This document shows, piece by piece, positions 9,890 through 19,513 of a stretch of DNA of 64,000 nucleotides. Position numbers and translations under genes: made by a program. The notes beneath the pieces were generated by a model, which did no database searches, was not told where the DNA came from, and saw only the letters and a list, made by a program, of their open reading frames with translations. Positions within the stretch are counted from its first letter, which is position 1, and the number at the start of each line of letters is the position of its first letter. Source of the DNA: Francisella persica ATCC VR-331 (GTDB lineage: Bacteria; Pseudomonadota; Gammaproteobacteria; Francisellales; Francisellaceae); assembly GCF_001653955.1 (NCBI RefSeq), contig NZ_CP013022.1, positions 1,426,001 to 1,490,000 on the forward strand, written 5' to 3'.

Positions 9890-10782
9890 TTTAGTTTAAA
9901 CAAAAGACTATACGAAAAATCTATTTTCCTAAATTAGTCGTTTCTGTTACTGCTTTGACTATAGTTGAATATTCTTTTTTTAACACACTACTTTTTTTTC
10001 TGACTAAACAAATATTTCTATAAAAAATCTATATCCTTTATAGAAATATATGCAAACCCTTGAATATTTATACATGTAAGCTATGTATCGTTACATCTTT
10101 ATTCATTCTAACCATCTCTTCTTATTGTGAGTAAACTAGATCACTTGATGAAATTAAAATCAATATTATTTGACTTACAAATTTCTAAGATCCATCACTT
10201 CAGACCTTCTTCACTGTACAGTAATATTAGTTTCTGTTGTGAGAGCTCTTTAAATGTTACTGATTTTTTTGTGATATTGAATTATCAATACTTGCTGATA
10301 AATAAAATCTTTATTAAAAAACTCTTTCAATATTAAGATTACTATCTTCTATAGACTCAGCTAAAAAGGCAAAACCTAGCTGATCCTTATAAAGCATATA
10401 GATTAACTTATCAGTGTCATTTTCTACTGCAGAAATTTCAAAATTATGATAATCTTTCTTAAATTTAGGAACAATTTTAGGCATAAGATAGGGATATAAA
10501 GTTGAAAAAGCTCCTATAGCTCTGTTTATTTGGATAATTTGTTATAAGCCTATTTAACCTTTTATGTGTATCTAAAATATTATAGATTTGTTTAACAATT
10601 TTCTCCACGATTTCTGTTTTATAGACTTTTTTCTTTATCCTTTCAAAAATCTTACACCACATTGATCTTCTAAGTTTTTTATTTGCATACTCAAGGCTAG
10701 TTTATGATAAAAATTCAGAAGCCTCTTTTAAACTAACTATTTCATGCAGCGTAGTCACGTATTCTAAAGTTCTTATTTTCAT
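9890..10782 (-). pseudogene. LysR-family regulator resembling OxyR, broken
   Basis: From the ATG at 10782 the minus strand reads MKIRTLEYVTTLHEIVSLKEASEFLS and then a stop. In shifted frames it continues TSL, NLEDQCGVRFFERIKKKVYKTE, which is the LysR winged helix. The effector part YPYLMPKIVPKFKKDYHNFEISAVENDTDKLIYMLYKDQLGFAFL is OxyR-like (PYLLPHIIP in E. coli). The last portion (FKELSQQKLILLYSEEG, then GFAYISIKD) is also frame-broken. The span of about 297 codons equals a full LysR gene. OxyR controls peroxide defence. I cannot tell whether this is the only OxyR of the genome. Confidence 0.7.
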
Positions 10783-10922
10783 ATCATATTTTAAATATTT
10801 ATTTTTAAAAACTTTATAGGAGATATAAAGATTTAGATTCTCTACTTTTTGAACGACAAAAAATCGCCCTACTTAAAGATATACTTAAAATACTTATTAT
10901 TTTATTATTAAATTTAAACAAT

Positions 10923-11087
10923 CTAATTACTAAACTTCTCAATCATTTTAAGTACAACATAAATTATTGTACTAATAATCAATGAGATAACACATACTTT
11001 TATAGCTATTGGAAAAAGGTGAATAAATATAGTTACAATAGTTACTATAATTAATACACCAACAAATATTGATAAAAACTTATCCAT
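10923..11087 (-). CDS. 54-residue membrane protein downstream of tyrS
   Basis: The minus strand from the ATG at 11087 to the TAG at 10923 encodes 54 residues, MDKFLSIFVGVLIIVTIVTI onward. Two hydrophobic helices (about residues 4-24 and 26-46) and a charged end (LKMIEKFSN) are visible. An AAGGGG ribosome site overlaps the tyrS stop codon nine bases before the ATG, so the gene is probably translated with tyrS. I do not recognise the family. Its open frame, good ribosome site and position support a real gene although it is very short. Confidence 0.6.
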   Translation of the reverse strand: MDKFLSIFVGVLIIVTIVTIFIHLFPIAIKVCVISLIISTIIYVVLKMIEKFSN

Positions 11088-11100
11088 TTTACACAACCCC

Positions 11101-12291
11101 TTATTTTATAATAATTTTTACAAATTTACGCTTTCCTACTTGAAAAACATTATTTGTTCCTTTAACAAAAATAATCTTATTATCACTAACCTTTTCACCA
11201 TCTATTTTGACTGCACCCTGCTGAATCATACGATTAGCTTCAGAAGTACTTGCAACTAAGCCTGCTTCTTTTAGTAAATTCGCTATCGGCAACTCTTGGT
11301 TTAATTCTAAAATATTTATATCATCAGGTATCTGATTTTTGTGGAATCTTTGAATAAAATCATGATGAGCGTTCTCAGCATCAGCTTTAGAATGGAATCT
11401 TTCAATCAGTTCTTTAGCGAGCTCTATCTTAATATCACGCGGATTAGTACCAGCTGCGACATCTTGTTTTAATTTAGCGATAGTTTCTATAGATTTAAAA
11501 CTTAGTAATTCATAATAGCGCCACATAAGTTCATCTGAAATTGACATTATCTTACCAAAGATTTCATTTGCTGGTTCTTCTATACCGATATAGTTTTGGC
11601 TTGATTTAGACATTTTTTTGACACCATCTAAACCTTCTAGAAGTGGCATTGTAATTATAACTTGAGGTTCTTGACCATGTTGTTTTTGTAGTTCTCTACC
11701 CATTAGCATGTTAAATTTTTGATCTGTACCGCCAAGCTCAAGATCAGCATTCATAGCTACAGAATCATAACCCTGTACTAGAGGATATAAGAATTCATGG
11801 ATTGATATCGATTGGCCATTTTTATATCTTTTTGAGAAATCATCTCTCTCAAGTATTCTTGCTACTGTTGATTTAGAAGCAAGCTTAATCATGTCACTAG
11901 CAGACATTTGATTAAACCAATTACCATTGTAACGGATTACTGTTTTGTCTTTATCAAGGATCTTAAACACTTGCTTAGTATAAGTTTTAGCATTTACATC
12001 AACCTCTGCCGCTGTTAGCGGTGGTCTTGTCGCATTTTTTCCAGTAGGATCACCTATTTGAGCCGTAAAATCACCGATCAAAAAATGGATCTCATAACCT
12101 AAATCTTGTAATTGTTTTAGCTTATTAATAACTACAATATGCCCCAAGTGAATATCTGGAGCTGTTGGATCACAGCCAAACTTAATTACCAACGGTCTAT
12201 TTTTTTTAAGTTTCTTGATTAATTCTTCTTCAATTAGGACTTCATTAGCACCTCTTTTGATAATTTCTAAGGTCTGCTGTATAGTCAACAT
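11101..12291 (-). CDS. tyrS: tyrosyl-tRNA synthetase
   Basis: This class I synthetase charges tRNA-Tyr. It has 396 residues, the length of the TyrZ-like group. The HIGH motif appears as HLGH (residues 48-51) after FGCDPTAPD. The KMSKS loop is complete ([11 protein letters not shown], near residue 226). The C-terminus is an S4-type RNA-binding domain with [21 protein letters not shown] strong extended -10 lies upstream. A 54-residue membrane protein follows with an overlapping ribosome site. Confidence 0.97.
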   Translation of the reverse strand: MLTIQQTLEIIKRGANEVLIEEELIKKLKKNRPLVIKFGCDPTAPDIHLGHIVVINKLKQLQDLGYEIHFLIGDFTAQIGDPTGKNATRPPLTAAEVDVNAKTYTKQVFKILDKDKTVIRYNGNWFNQMSASDMIKLASKSTVARILERDDFSKRYKNGQSISIHEFLYPLVQGYDSVAMNADLELGGTDQKFNMLMGRELQKQHGQEPQVIITMPLLEGLDGVKKMSKSSQNYIGIEEPANEIFGKIMSISDELMWRYYELLSFKSIETIAKLKQDVAAGTNPRDIKIELAKELIERFHSKADAENAHHDFIQRFHKNQIPDDINILELNQELPIANLLKEAGLVASTSEANRMIQQGAVKIDGEKVSDNKIIFVKGTNNVFQVGKRKFVKIIIK

Positions 12292-12329
12292 ATATATTTT
12301 TATTAAAAAATTTTATTCAATAAAGCAAA

Positions 12330-12338
12330 ATTATAGCA
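12330..12338 (-). promoter_or_regulatory. extended -10 promoter of tyrS
   Basis: On the minus strand the sequence is TGCTATAAT, a perfect extended -10 element (TGnTATAAT), 39 bases before the tyrS start. No good -35 hexamer sits at the usual distance, which extended -10 promoters do not need. Confidence 0.55.
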
Positions 12339-12405
12339 CAAAACTCTTTTATAAAACCAATAAAACCTTATACTTTATTACAAACTAACAATATTTAATA
12401 GCTGT

Positions 12406-13326
12406 ATGAATATATATATCTCTCAAAGTAATGATATTTATTTTAATTTAGCGTTTGAAAACTGGCTTTTTTTAGAAAAACTAAATGATAAAAAAATCCT
12501 ATTTTTATGGCAAAATGCACCTTGTGTTGTCATAGGTAGAGCTCAGAATCCTTGGCTTGAGTGCAATCTCACAACAATGCAGCAAGATAATATCCCTATG
12601 GTCAGACGCCAAAGTGGCGGTGGTACAGTTTATCATGATTTTGGTAATCTAAATTATACGATTATTTCCCCTAAAAAAGATCATGATATCCAAGCTAATC
12701 TAGAATTAGTTTGTAAAACTATTAAAAAGTTAGGTATAGAAGTCTATACTAACCAAAGAAATGATATCGTCGTTGATCATCATAACTATACTTATAAAGT
12801 ATCAGGTAGTGCTTTTAGAGAGAAGAAAGATCGAGCTTTTCATCATGGCACATTACTGATAAATGCTAATACAAAAAAACTCTATGATTACCTTCACCAG
12901 CCAATGGATAAGTCACTTGATACCAAAGGAGTTAAATCTTATCGTTCCAAAGTTATAAATCTTTGCCAACTAAAACCAGATATACAAACTCAAGATATCA
13001 CTAGAGCTTTTATCAAAGGTTTCAGAAGTATTGAGTTAAGCTTGATTAATGAAGAAACCCCCTTAGAAAATAAAGAACTAATAACCAAAGAAATTGACAA
13101 CTTAAAAGACTGGAGATGGAAGTTTGGTAAAACTTTACCTTTTACAAAAACTTATACAAAAGCTAGTGAAGAAATCAAAATCAAAATTGAATCTGGAATT
13201 GTCACAGAAGTCAAAAATGTATATAAAAATACAAATCTTACTAATAAGAATATTTACTATGAAAATAGTTATGATTTTAATTTCTTTAAAAAAATCTTAG
13301 AACAACAAACTATCAACAAATTATAG
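12406..13326 (+). CDS. lplA: lipoate-protein ligase A
   Basis: This 306-residue enzyme activates free lipoate with ATP and attaches it to the lipoyl domains of 2-oxoacid dehydrogenases and GcvH. The conserved RRQSGGGTVYHD segment (residues 67-78) holds the lipoyl-AMP site. Later YKVSGSAFREKKDRAFHHGTLL gives the catalytic lysine region. A C-terminal accessory domain starts near residue 240 (DWRWKFGKT), as in E. coli LplA. It diverges from tyrS. With lipA also in this window, the cell can both scavenge and make lipoate. Confidence 0.93.
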   Translation: MNIYISQSNDIYFNLAFENWLFLEKLNDKKILFLWQNAPCVVIGRAQNPWLECNLTTMQQDNIPMVRRQSGGGTVYHDFGNLNYTIISPKKDHDIQANLELVCKTIKKLGIEVYTNQRNDIVVDHHNYTYKVSGSAFREKKDRAFHHGTLLINANTKKLYDYLHQPMDKSLDTKGVKSYRSKVINLCQLKPDIQTQDITRAFIKGFRSIELSLINEETPLENKELITKEIDNLKDWRWKFGKTLPFTKTYTKASEEIKIKIESGIVTEVKNVYKNTNLTNKNIYYENSYDFNFFKKILEQQTINKL

Positions 13327-13384
13327 ATGTTACGATTTCAAACATTCAGCTAAATTAGATTTATATATAGTTTTTATGCAAGTT

Positions 13385-14134
13385 TTATTTTGAATTTGTC
13401 GCAAAAAATGCTGCAACACTGATAGCAAAAACAAAAGGTAAAATAAAAGCATCAACTACTGTTACAACAATATTCTGAATAGACATTTCTAATGAATTGA
13501 TCTCGGTATTTAAACTTCTTAGCACATATATCAGACCAAATGTTAATAATGGCTTAATAATTATAAATGCTAATATTGTTATTGAAATTCTAAACATATA
13601 GAAAAAATTATTTTTTACTGCATAGAAATTATCAGAAAAAGATTCAAAAATACCTTTCTGCGCTAACAGTACTGAAGGCATTACCGTTAAAAACAACAAT
13701 ATTGCTAAAAAGATACCTATATATTGTAAAAACATCATGAATATAGTCATTACAATCATTGAAAGTAAAAATGCGCCAATAAATACAAAAACTCTTTTAG
13801 AAAATATTTGTAAGGCAATTTTTAACGCATCTGATACTTTTATCTCATGCTTGATCATAATTCCTTGTAAAGTAATTATCATTGCATAAACAAATACTGT
13901 CGCAATTATAATTATCAAAAACATAGCTACTAAAATATTACTGGATGGTAACTCATAAATATCAGCCTCACCATTACTTTGGATAAACTTATCTATACCA
14001 TGGTTCATCAAATAGACAAAACAAAACTCAGAGATAAATGAAAGCATAAAGGCTAATGCAAAAGTTACCTTAAAAGCTCTCTTGTATATAGATGCTGCTA
14101 GCGAAATAGTTTCTTTAAAATTTAAATTACTCAT
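13385..14134 (-). CDS. hypothetical polytopic membrane protein
   Basis: I do not recognise this 249-residue protein with confidence. It shows about six hydrophobic segments: residues 20-38, 68-92, 109-135, 137-155, 180-203 and 224-245. The N-terminus (ETISLAASIYKRAFKVTFALAF) recalls the amphipathic start of YciC/UPF0259-like proteins, which is only a weak resemblance. It lies between lplA and hslV, on the strand opposite to both. The frame is fully open with normal codon use, so it is probably functional. Confidence 0.7.
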   Translation of the reverse strand: MSNLNFKETISLAASIYKRAFKVTFALAFMLSFISEFCFVYLMNHGIDKFIQSNGEADIYELPSSNILVAMFLIIIIATVFVYAMIITLQGIMIKHEIKVSDALKIALQIFSKRVFVFIGAFLLSMIVMTIFMMFLQYIGIFLAILLFLTVMPSVLLAQKGIFESFSDNFYAVKNNFFYMFRISITILAFIIIKPLLTFGLIYVLRSLNTEINSLEMSIQNIVVTVVDAFILPFVFAISVAAFFATNSK

Positions 14135-14252
14135 ACTTAAAACACTCAGTTAAATAAATAAAACAAGTTAAAATATAACATAAAAGTTGTTATTTTTGTG
14201 TTATAAAATCTAATCTAATAATTTAAAGATATAAAAAAATTCATAATAAAAA

Positions 14253-14281
14253 CTTGTAAAATTTGATATCAATACCATTTA
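14253..14281 (+). promoter_or_regulatory. candidate sigma-32 heat-shock promoter of hslVU
   Basis: CTTGTAA at 14253-14259 resembles the sigma-32 -35 (CTTGAAA). After a 13-base spacer, TACCATTTA at 14273-14281 resembles the -10 (CCCCATnTA). The spacing fits heat-shock promoters, and hslVU is a classic sigma-32 operon. The call rests on consensus match only. Confidence 0.5.
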
Positions 14282-14289
14282 ATGGTATT
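14271..14289. repeat. 19-bp perfect palindrome at the hslVU promoter
   Basis: AATACCATT-T-AATGGTATT is a perfect inverted repeat with a one-base centre, 39 bases before the hslV start. It overlaps the candidate -10 element, so a protein bound here would block the promoter. If transcribed it could also form a hairpin in the leader. Confidence 0.6.
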
Positions 14290-14328
14290 ACATAGATTAT
14301 TTTAACAATGCCTAATAAAGGAATAATT

Positions 14329-14880
14329 ATGAAAGTAATCAAAGGAACTACTATTCTATGTGTTAGAAAAGGTGACAAAGTAGTAATTGGTGGTGATGGT
14401 CAGGCTACTCTTGGACATACAGTTGCAAAAGATAATATAGTAAAAGTTAGAAAATTAAATAATGGTAAAGTACTTACAGGGTTTGCTGGTTCAACAGCCG
14501 ATGCCTTTACATTATTTGAAAAATTTGAACAAAAATTAGAATTCTATCAAGGCAATCTTGAAAGAGCAGCTGTTGAAATGGTGCGTAAATGGCGTCTAGA
14601 TAGAATGCTAAGTAAACTTGAAGCTATGATTATTGTCGCTGACGAGAAGCTTTCACTATTAATATCAGGTGCTGGTGATGTAATGGCTGCTGATAAAAAT
14701 GAGATTATCTCAATTGGTTCAGGCTCAACTTATGCTCGTTCTGCAGCAACTGCACTTGTTGAAAACACTGATTTATCAGCTGAAGAAATTGTCAGAAAAA
14801 GTCTTACAATAGCTGCAGATACTTGTATTTATACGAATCATAACTTCACGATAGAAAGTTTAGCAAATAAAAAAGGATAG
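14329..14880 (+). CDS. hslV: ATP-dependent protease peptidase subunit HslV
   Basis: HslV is the threonine peptidase of the HslUV (ClpYQ) complex. The 183-residue protein begins [20 protein letters not shown], so a six-residue propeptide would precede catalytic Thr7; E. coli HslV has only the initiator Met. The GGDGQATLG block and the [12 protein letters not shown] and [11 protein letters not shown] segments are conserved. I chose ATG 14329 because AAAGGA lies eight bases upstream; the in-frame ATG at 14308 lacks a ribosome site. hslU follows seven bases after the stop. Confidence 0.95.
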   Translation: MKVIKGTTILCVRKGDKVVIGGDGQATLGHTVAKDNIVKVRKLNNGKVLTGFAGSTADAFTLFEKFEQKLEFYQGNLERAAVEMVRKWRLDRMLSKLEAMIIVADEKLSLLISGAGDVMAADKNEIISIGSGSTYARSAATALVENTDLSAEEIVRKSLTIAADTCIYTNHNFTIESLANKKG

Positions 14881-14887
14881 TTATATA

Positions 14888-16255
14888 ATGACGCAAATAA
14901 TGACTCCAAAAACAATTGTACATGAACTAGAAAGACACATAATTGGTCAAAATGATGCTAAAAAAGCAGTTGCTATTGCTTTGCGTAACAGATGGCGCAG
15001 AATGCAACTTGATAATGAAATGCGTCAAGAAGTAACTCCTAAGAATATTCTTATGATTGGTCCAACTGGTGTAGGTAAGACTGAAATTGCACGTAGACTA
15101 GCAAAATTAGCAGATGCTCCGTTCATCAAAGTTGAAGCAACTAAATTTACAGAAGTCGGTTATGTTGGTAAGGATGTCGAATCTATTATTCGTGATTTAG
15201 TTGAAACTGCTGTTAAAATGAAGCGTGAGGAAGCTAAAGACAAAGTCACAGAAAAAGCTACTAGACTAGCCGAAGATAGAATTCTAGATGTGCTAATCCC
15301 GCCTGTAAGAGCTTCAGAATCAAAGGTTGGTTTTGCAAATGAACCTGCAGAAGATACTGTAAGCAAAAAAGAAAAAGAAAATAAAACTCGCGAAATCTTT
15401 AGAAAGAAAATCCAAAATGGTGAACTTGATGATAAAGAAATCGAGATTGAAGTAGCTGTTGCTCCAAAAACTATCGGCGTAATGGGACCTCCAGGTATGG
15501 AAGACATGACGAGTCAACTACAAGAGCTTTTCTCTAGCTTAAGCAGTGATAAGAAAAAAAATAAGAAAATGCGTATCAAAGATGCGATTAAATTAGTTCA
15601 GGATGAAGAAGCAGCAAAACTAGTTAATGAAGAAGACATAAAAGCTCGTGCTTTAGAAGCAGTTGAACAAAATGGTATTGTATTCTTAGATGAAATTGAT
15701 AAGGTATGTAGAAAATCAAGTAACTCAGGGGCTGATGTGTCACGAGAAGGTGTACAGCGTGATTTATTACCATTAGTTGAAGGTTCTACAGTATCAACAA
15801 AATATGGCATGATCAAAACAGACCATATACTATTTATTGCATCTGGTGCATTTCATGTTGCTAAGCCTTCTGATCTTATACCAGAGCTTCAAGGTAGATT
15901 ACCGATTAGGGTTGAGCTAAAGTCTCTAGAAATAGAAGATTTTGTAAGGATTTTAAGAGAGCCTGACTGTTCTATTATCAAGCAATATATTGCTTTGATG
16001 AAAACTGAAAGTGTTGATTTAAGCTTTGAAGAGGATGCCATTAGAAAAATTGCTGAAATTGCTTACAGAGTTAATGAAGAGGTTGAGAATATTGGTGCTA
16101 GGAGACTTCACACAGTTATGGAAAGGCTTCTTGAGGAAATTTCTTTTGATGCCCCAGAACTAGAAGAAAAAAATATCAATATAACTACAGACTACGTCAA
16201 TGAAAAACTAGGAAACCTAGTTAAAAACAAAGATTTAAGACAATATATCCTATAA
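14888..16255 (+). CDS. hslU: ATP-dependent protease ATPase subunit HslU
   Basis: HslU is the AAA+ unfoldase that feeds substrates to HslV. The 455-residue protein has Walker A GPTGVGKT (residues 58-65), a long I-domain insertion rich in Glu and Lys (about 110-235) and Walker [10 protein letters not shown]. The pore signature GYVGKDVE is present, as is the C-terminal tail ending LRQYIL, which docks into HslV. It is co-transcribed with hslV. Confidence 0.97.
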   Translation: MTQIMTPKTIVHELERHIIGQNDAKKAVAIALRNRWRRMQLDNEMRQEVTPKNILMIGPTGVGKTEIARRLAKLADAPFIKVEATKFTEVGYVGKDVESIIRDLVETAVKMKREEAKDKVTEKATRLAEDRILDVLIPPVRASESKVGFANEPAEDTVSKKEKENKTREIFRKKIQNGELDDKEIEIEVAVAPKTIGVMGPPGMEDMTSQLQELFSSLSSDKKKNKKMRIKDAIKLVQDEEAAKLVNEEDIKARALEAVEQNGIVFLDEIDKVCRKSSNSGADVSREGVQRDLLPLVEGSTVSTKYGMIKTDHILFIASGAFHVAKPSDLIPELQGRLPIRVELKSLEIEDFVRILREPDCSIIKQYIALMKTESVDLSFEEDAIRKIAEIAYRVNEEVENIGARRLHTVMERLLEEISFDAPELEEKNINITTDYVNEKLGNLVKNKDLRQYIL

Positions 16256-16396
16256 AAACTCCTGTAATATGTATTTTCCTAATTTGTGATGATAAAATCT
16301 TTTTACTATTTAATCAAATTAAAATTTCTACGAGTATTACTTTTGTTTTTAAAGCCAAACTAAACAAAATTATAATACACTAATACACTATTTCTT

Positions 16397-17213
16397 ATGA
16401 CAACAATTACCAACATCATTGCTTTTGTACTCTTAGAAACAAGCTGGAAGACAGTCGCTGATAGAACTACCACTTTAGTTAAGAGAATTCAACAAAAATG
16501 CAATAGAATATATTCTAATTTCTTCGCATTTTCAATAATTTTTATCATAGTGTTATTGTTATTTGTTATACTACGATATCCAATTAACATAAAATATATT
16601 GCCATTGTAATAGTAATATTACACTGTTAATGTTTATCCAAATTGCTAAAGCTCAAAATATCAAAGAGCAAAAGTATAAAGTTTATGCTTATGTATATTA
16701 GCAACTTTTGGCTTAGTCTTTTGGTCAGTATATCAATTTGCGACAATAGCTCTAACTGTGTTTGCTAAAGCAAATATAGATAAACACTTACTAGATTTTA
16801 GGTCTAATTAAAGACTATCTAAATTCTCATACTGAATAATATTATTTGTTATCGAAAAAATTACCAGCAAAAATTTATAAATATTGACGAAGAACAAAAA
16901 AACATTTCATTGACTCAAAATCACATGACTATGATGCACTTATCAAAGCGAATATCATTAAAGCAAAAAGTATTTTTATACTTAATGATAAAAGATTATG
17001 ACAATATTCTAACACTTCTAACAATTTAAGAAGTACTTAAATAAGATTACCAAAATAGTAATCAACCAAAAAATTCTATCAAGCTTGATAAAGATGAAGA
17101 TGAAGATGAAAATATAAACATTGCTAATATATTAGTGTTGATCAAATCATCTCACTTACTAAGAAAATTTCTGAAATGCTACTTATACTATGTTATCATT
17201 TCGACAATGTGTT
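16397..17213 (+). pseudogene. membrane protein remnant
   Basis: The plus strand starts with a 77-residue open piece carrying a hydrophobic helix (FFAFSIIFIIVLLLFVILRY) and then stops at 16630. Further hydrophobic pieces follow in other frames (LATFGLVFWSVYQFATIALTVFAKAN). The charged 3' part is full of stops. It looks like one membrane protein gene of up to 270 codons that has decayed. I do not recognise the family. It ends just before the sthA leader. Confidence 0.45.
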
Positions 17214-17253
17214 TGCCGATTTTTTAAAGAACAATATAATGTGGAGTAAAACC

Positions 17254-18654
17254 ATGGAATATAATTACGATATTATTATTATAGGCAGTGGTCCTGGCGG
17301 TGAAGGAGCTGCGATGAAAGCAACTAGGAACGGGCAAAAAGTAGCTATCATCGAGGATGATGCTATTGGTGGTGGTTGTAATAACTGGGGAACAATTCCA
17401 AGTAAAGCTCTAAGGCAGCTATCACGCGAAGTTTGGTATAATAAAAAAAGCTTCGATTTCCCAGAAATGCTTGATACTGCTTATGAAATAGTTATTAAAC
17501 AAAGAGAGATTAAGAGAAACCGTTACACTAATAATGAAATTGATGTTTTCTATGGTTTTGCTAGTTTTATCGACAAACATAAAATAAAAATCTCACGTAA
17601 AAATGGCTCAACTGAAATCATTACTGCGAAAAAGTTCATTCTCTCTACAGGATCTCGTCCATATCAACCTAATGATATTGACTTTACTCATCCAAGAATT
17701 CTAGATAGTGATAAGCTTCTAGAATTAAAAGACAAAAATATCAAATCGATTACCATTTATGGTGCAGGTGTAATTGGTTGTGAATATGCCTCTATACTTG
17801 GAACACTTGATATTCAAGTAAATCTTATCAATACTAGAAATAAATTAATGTCATTTCTTGATGATGAAATTATTGAAACATTGACAAATCACTTCACTGT
17901 TAATCAGAGAATTAACCTAATGCACAATGAAACCTATAAAAGTATCAAAGCAAAAGGCGATAAAGTAGTTACAACACTTAACTCAGGTAGAATTATCGCA
18001 TCTGATTATGTCTTATTCGCTCTTGGACGAGCTGGTAATACAAATGGTCTTAATTTAGACAAAATCGGTGTTGAGTATGACCCTCAAAGAGGTCTTGTCA
18101 AAGTTAATGATAATTATCAAACTACTCAAGCGAATATCTATGCTGTTGGTGATGTTATAGGCTTTCCTTCACTTGCATCATCAGCTTTTAACCAAGGTAG
18201 ATTTGCAGCTACACATATTATAGACGGCTCTTGTAATGACAAGTTAGTTGAGGATATCCCAACAGGTATCTATACCCGCCCAGAGATTAGCTGTATTGGA
18301 AAAACTGAAGAGCAATTAACTACTGAGAATATTCCTTATGAAGTTGGTAGAGCCTATTTTAAAGATCTAGCTCGTGCACAAATTTCAGGAAGTGAAACAG
18401 GGATGCTAAAGATACTTTTCCATAAAGAGACTCTAGAGATACTCGGCATTCACTGCTTTGGTCATAGAGTATCTGAGATTATCCATATTGGTCAAGCTAT
18501 CAAGTCAATGCCTGGTAAACATAATACTATCAGATACTTTTTGAACACCACATTTAATTACCCTACTATGGCTGAAGCTTATCGTATTGCTGCTATTGAT
18601 GGTGTTAATAAACTTAAACCTAAAAATAAGCAATGTGTACCAGAACATAAATAA
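17254..18654 (+). CDS. sthA: soluble pyridine nucleotide transhydrogenase
   Basis: SthA moves electrons between NADPH and NAD+ using FAD. From the ATG at 17254 it has 466 residues, the same as the E. coli enzyme. GSGPGGEGAA (11-20) binds FAD. GGGCNNWGTIPSK replaces the redox CxxxxC of lipoamide dehydrogenases, as is typical for SthA. The second Rossmann motif is YGAGVIGCEYAS. The start is set by GGAG eight bases upstream, although the frame is open back to 17176. The pilD start lies two bases after the stop. Confidence 0.94.
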   Translation: MEYNYDIIIIGSGPGGEGAAMKATRNGQKVAIIEDDAIGGGCNNWGTIPSKALRQLSREVWYNKKSFDFPEMLDTAYEIVIKQREIKRNRYTNNEIDVFYGFASFIDKHKIKISRKNGSTEIITAKKFILSTGSRPYQPNDIDFTHPRILDSDKLLELKDKNIKSITIYGAGVIGCEYASILGTLDIQVNLINTRNKLMSFLDDEIIETLTNHFTVNQRINLMHNETYKSIKAKGDKVVTTLNSGRIIASDYVLFALGRAGNTNGLNLDKIGVEYDPQRGLVKVNDNYQTTQANIYAVGDVIGFPSLASSAFNQGRFAATHIIDGSCNDKLVEDIPTGIYTRPEISCIGKTEEQLTTENIPYEVGRAYFKDLARAQISGSETGMLKILFHKETLEILGIHCFGHRVSEIIHIGQAIKSMPGKHNTIRYFLNTTFNYPTMAEAYRIAAIDGVNKLKPKNKQCVPEHK

Positions 18655-18655
18655 T

Positions 18656-19498
18656 ATGCACTACGATATATACATAATTTTCTTGTTTATATTTCTATTT
18701 GGCGCGACTATTGGTAGCTTTTTGAATGTTTTGATATATCGGATACCAAATAAACTATTTACTGATGAGCAAGATATTGCCAGAGAAATACTTGGGCTTG
18801 ATAAGCAAAAACATTTACAGAATTTTAGTTTATTAACACCATCTAAATGCCCAAAATGCCATAATAAACTAAAATATCGTCATAATATTCCTATAATTGG
18901 TTGGTTTTTACTCAGAGGTAAATGCTTCTTCTGTAAAGAAAAAATATCTTTTGAATACCCGCTAGTAGAATTTATCGCTGCTAGCTTATTTGTAGATATT
19001 TTCTATTATTTTGGTTTTACACTTCAGAGCTTAGCTCTAGTAACTTTAAGTAGCTTTTTTATATCACTATTCTTTATCGATACTAAACACCAAATCCTTC
19101 CTGACTCGTTGACACTACCATTGCTATGGCTTGGCATAATACTTAATTACTATAATATTTTTACTACTCTAGAGCAGTCTGTGTGGGGAGCTATAATTGG
19201 CTATCTTTCACTATGGTTGGTTTTTTGGGTATATAAAATTTTCACAGGCAAAGAAGGCTTTGGCCATGGTGATTTTAAACTTTTGGCAGCAGTAGGTGCT
19301 TGGTTTGGCTACCCTGTGCTATTATATACAATTTTTGCAAGTTGTATATTTGGGATTATGATCGCTATTATTATAAATTTTGTTGCCAAATACACTAATG
19401 TCATACCTTTTGGACCTGCAATAATTTTGGCGACATTTTTTTATCTACTAACTAAAGATAATATCTATATATGGTATAATCACATTATGCTAATTTAA
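18656..19498 (+). CDS. pilD: type IV prepilin peptidase/N-methyltransferase
   Basis: PilD cleaves and methylates type IV pilins and pseudopilins in the inner membrane. From the ATG at 18656 it has 280 residues. The N-terminal helix is followed by GSFLNVLIYRIP, and two zinc-type pairs, CPKC (65-68) and CFFC (90-93), sit in the cytoplasmic loop. The catalytic aspartates are Asp142 (FIDTKHQILPD) and Asp206 in GHGDFK. The last 150 residues form six or seven helices. No pilin gene is in the window. It starts right after sthA with a weak ribosome site, so it may depend on coupling. Confidence 0.93.
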   Translation: MHYDIYIIFLFIFLFGATIGSFLNVLIYRIPNKLFTDEQDIAREILGLDKQKHLQNFSLLTPSKCPKCHNKLKYRHNIPIIGWFLLRGKCFFCKEKISFEYPLVEFIAASLFVDIFYYFGFTLQSLALVTLSSFFISLFFIDTKHQILPDSLTLPLLWLGIILNYYNIFTTLEQSVWGAIIGYLSLWLVFWVYKIFTGKEGFGHGDFKLLAAVGAWFGYPVLLYTIFASCIFGIMIAIIINFVAKYTNVIPFGPAIILATFFYLLTKDNIYIWYNHIMLI

Positions 19499-19513
19499 TT
19501 TTAGTCATAACTA

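Noticed and set aside
15160-15816. Several minus-strand open frames of 65-115 codons
   Set aside because: They are shadows of the hslU I-domain; Ser-rich composition and no ribosome site.
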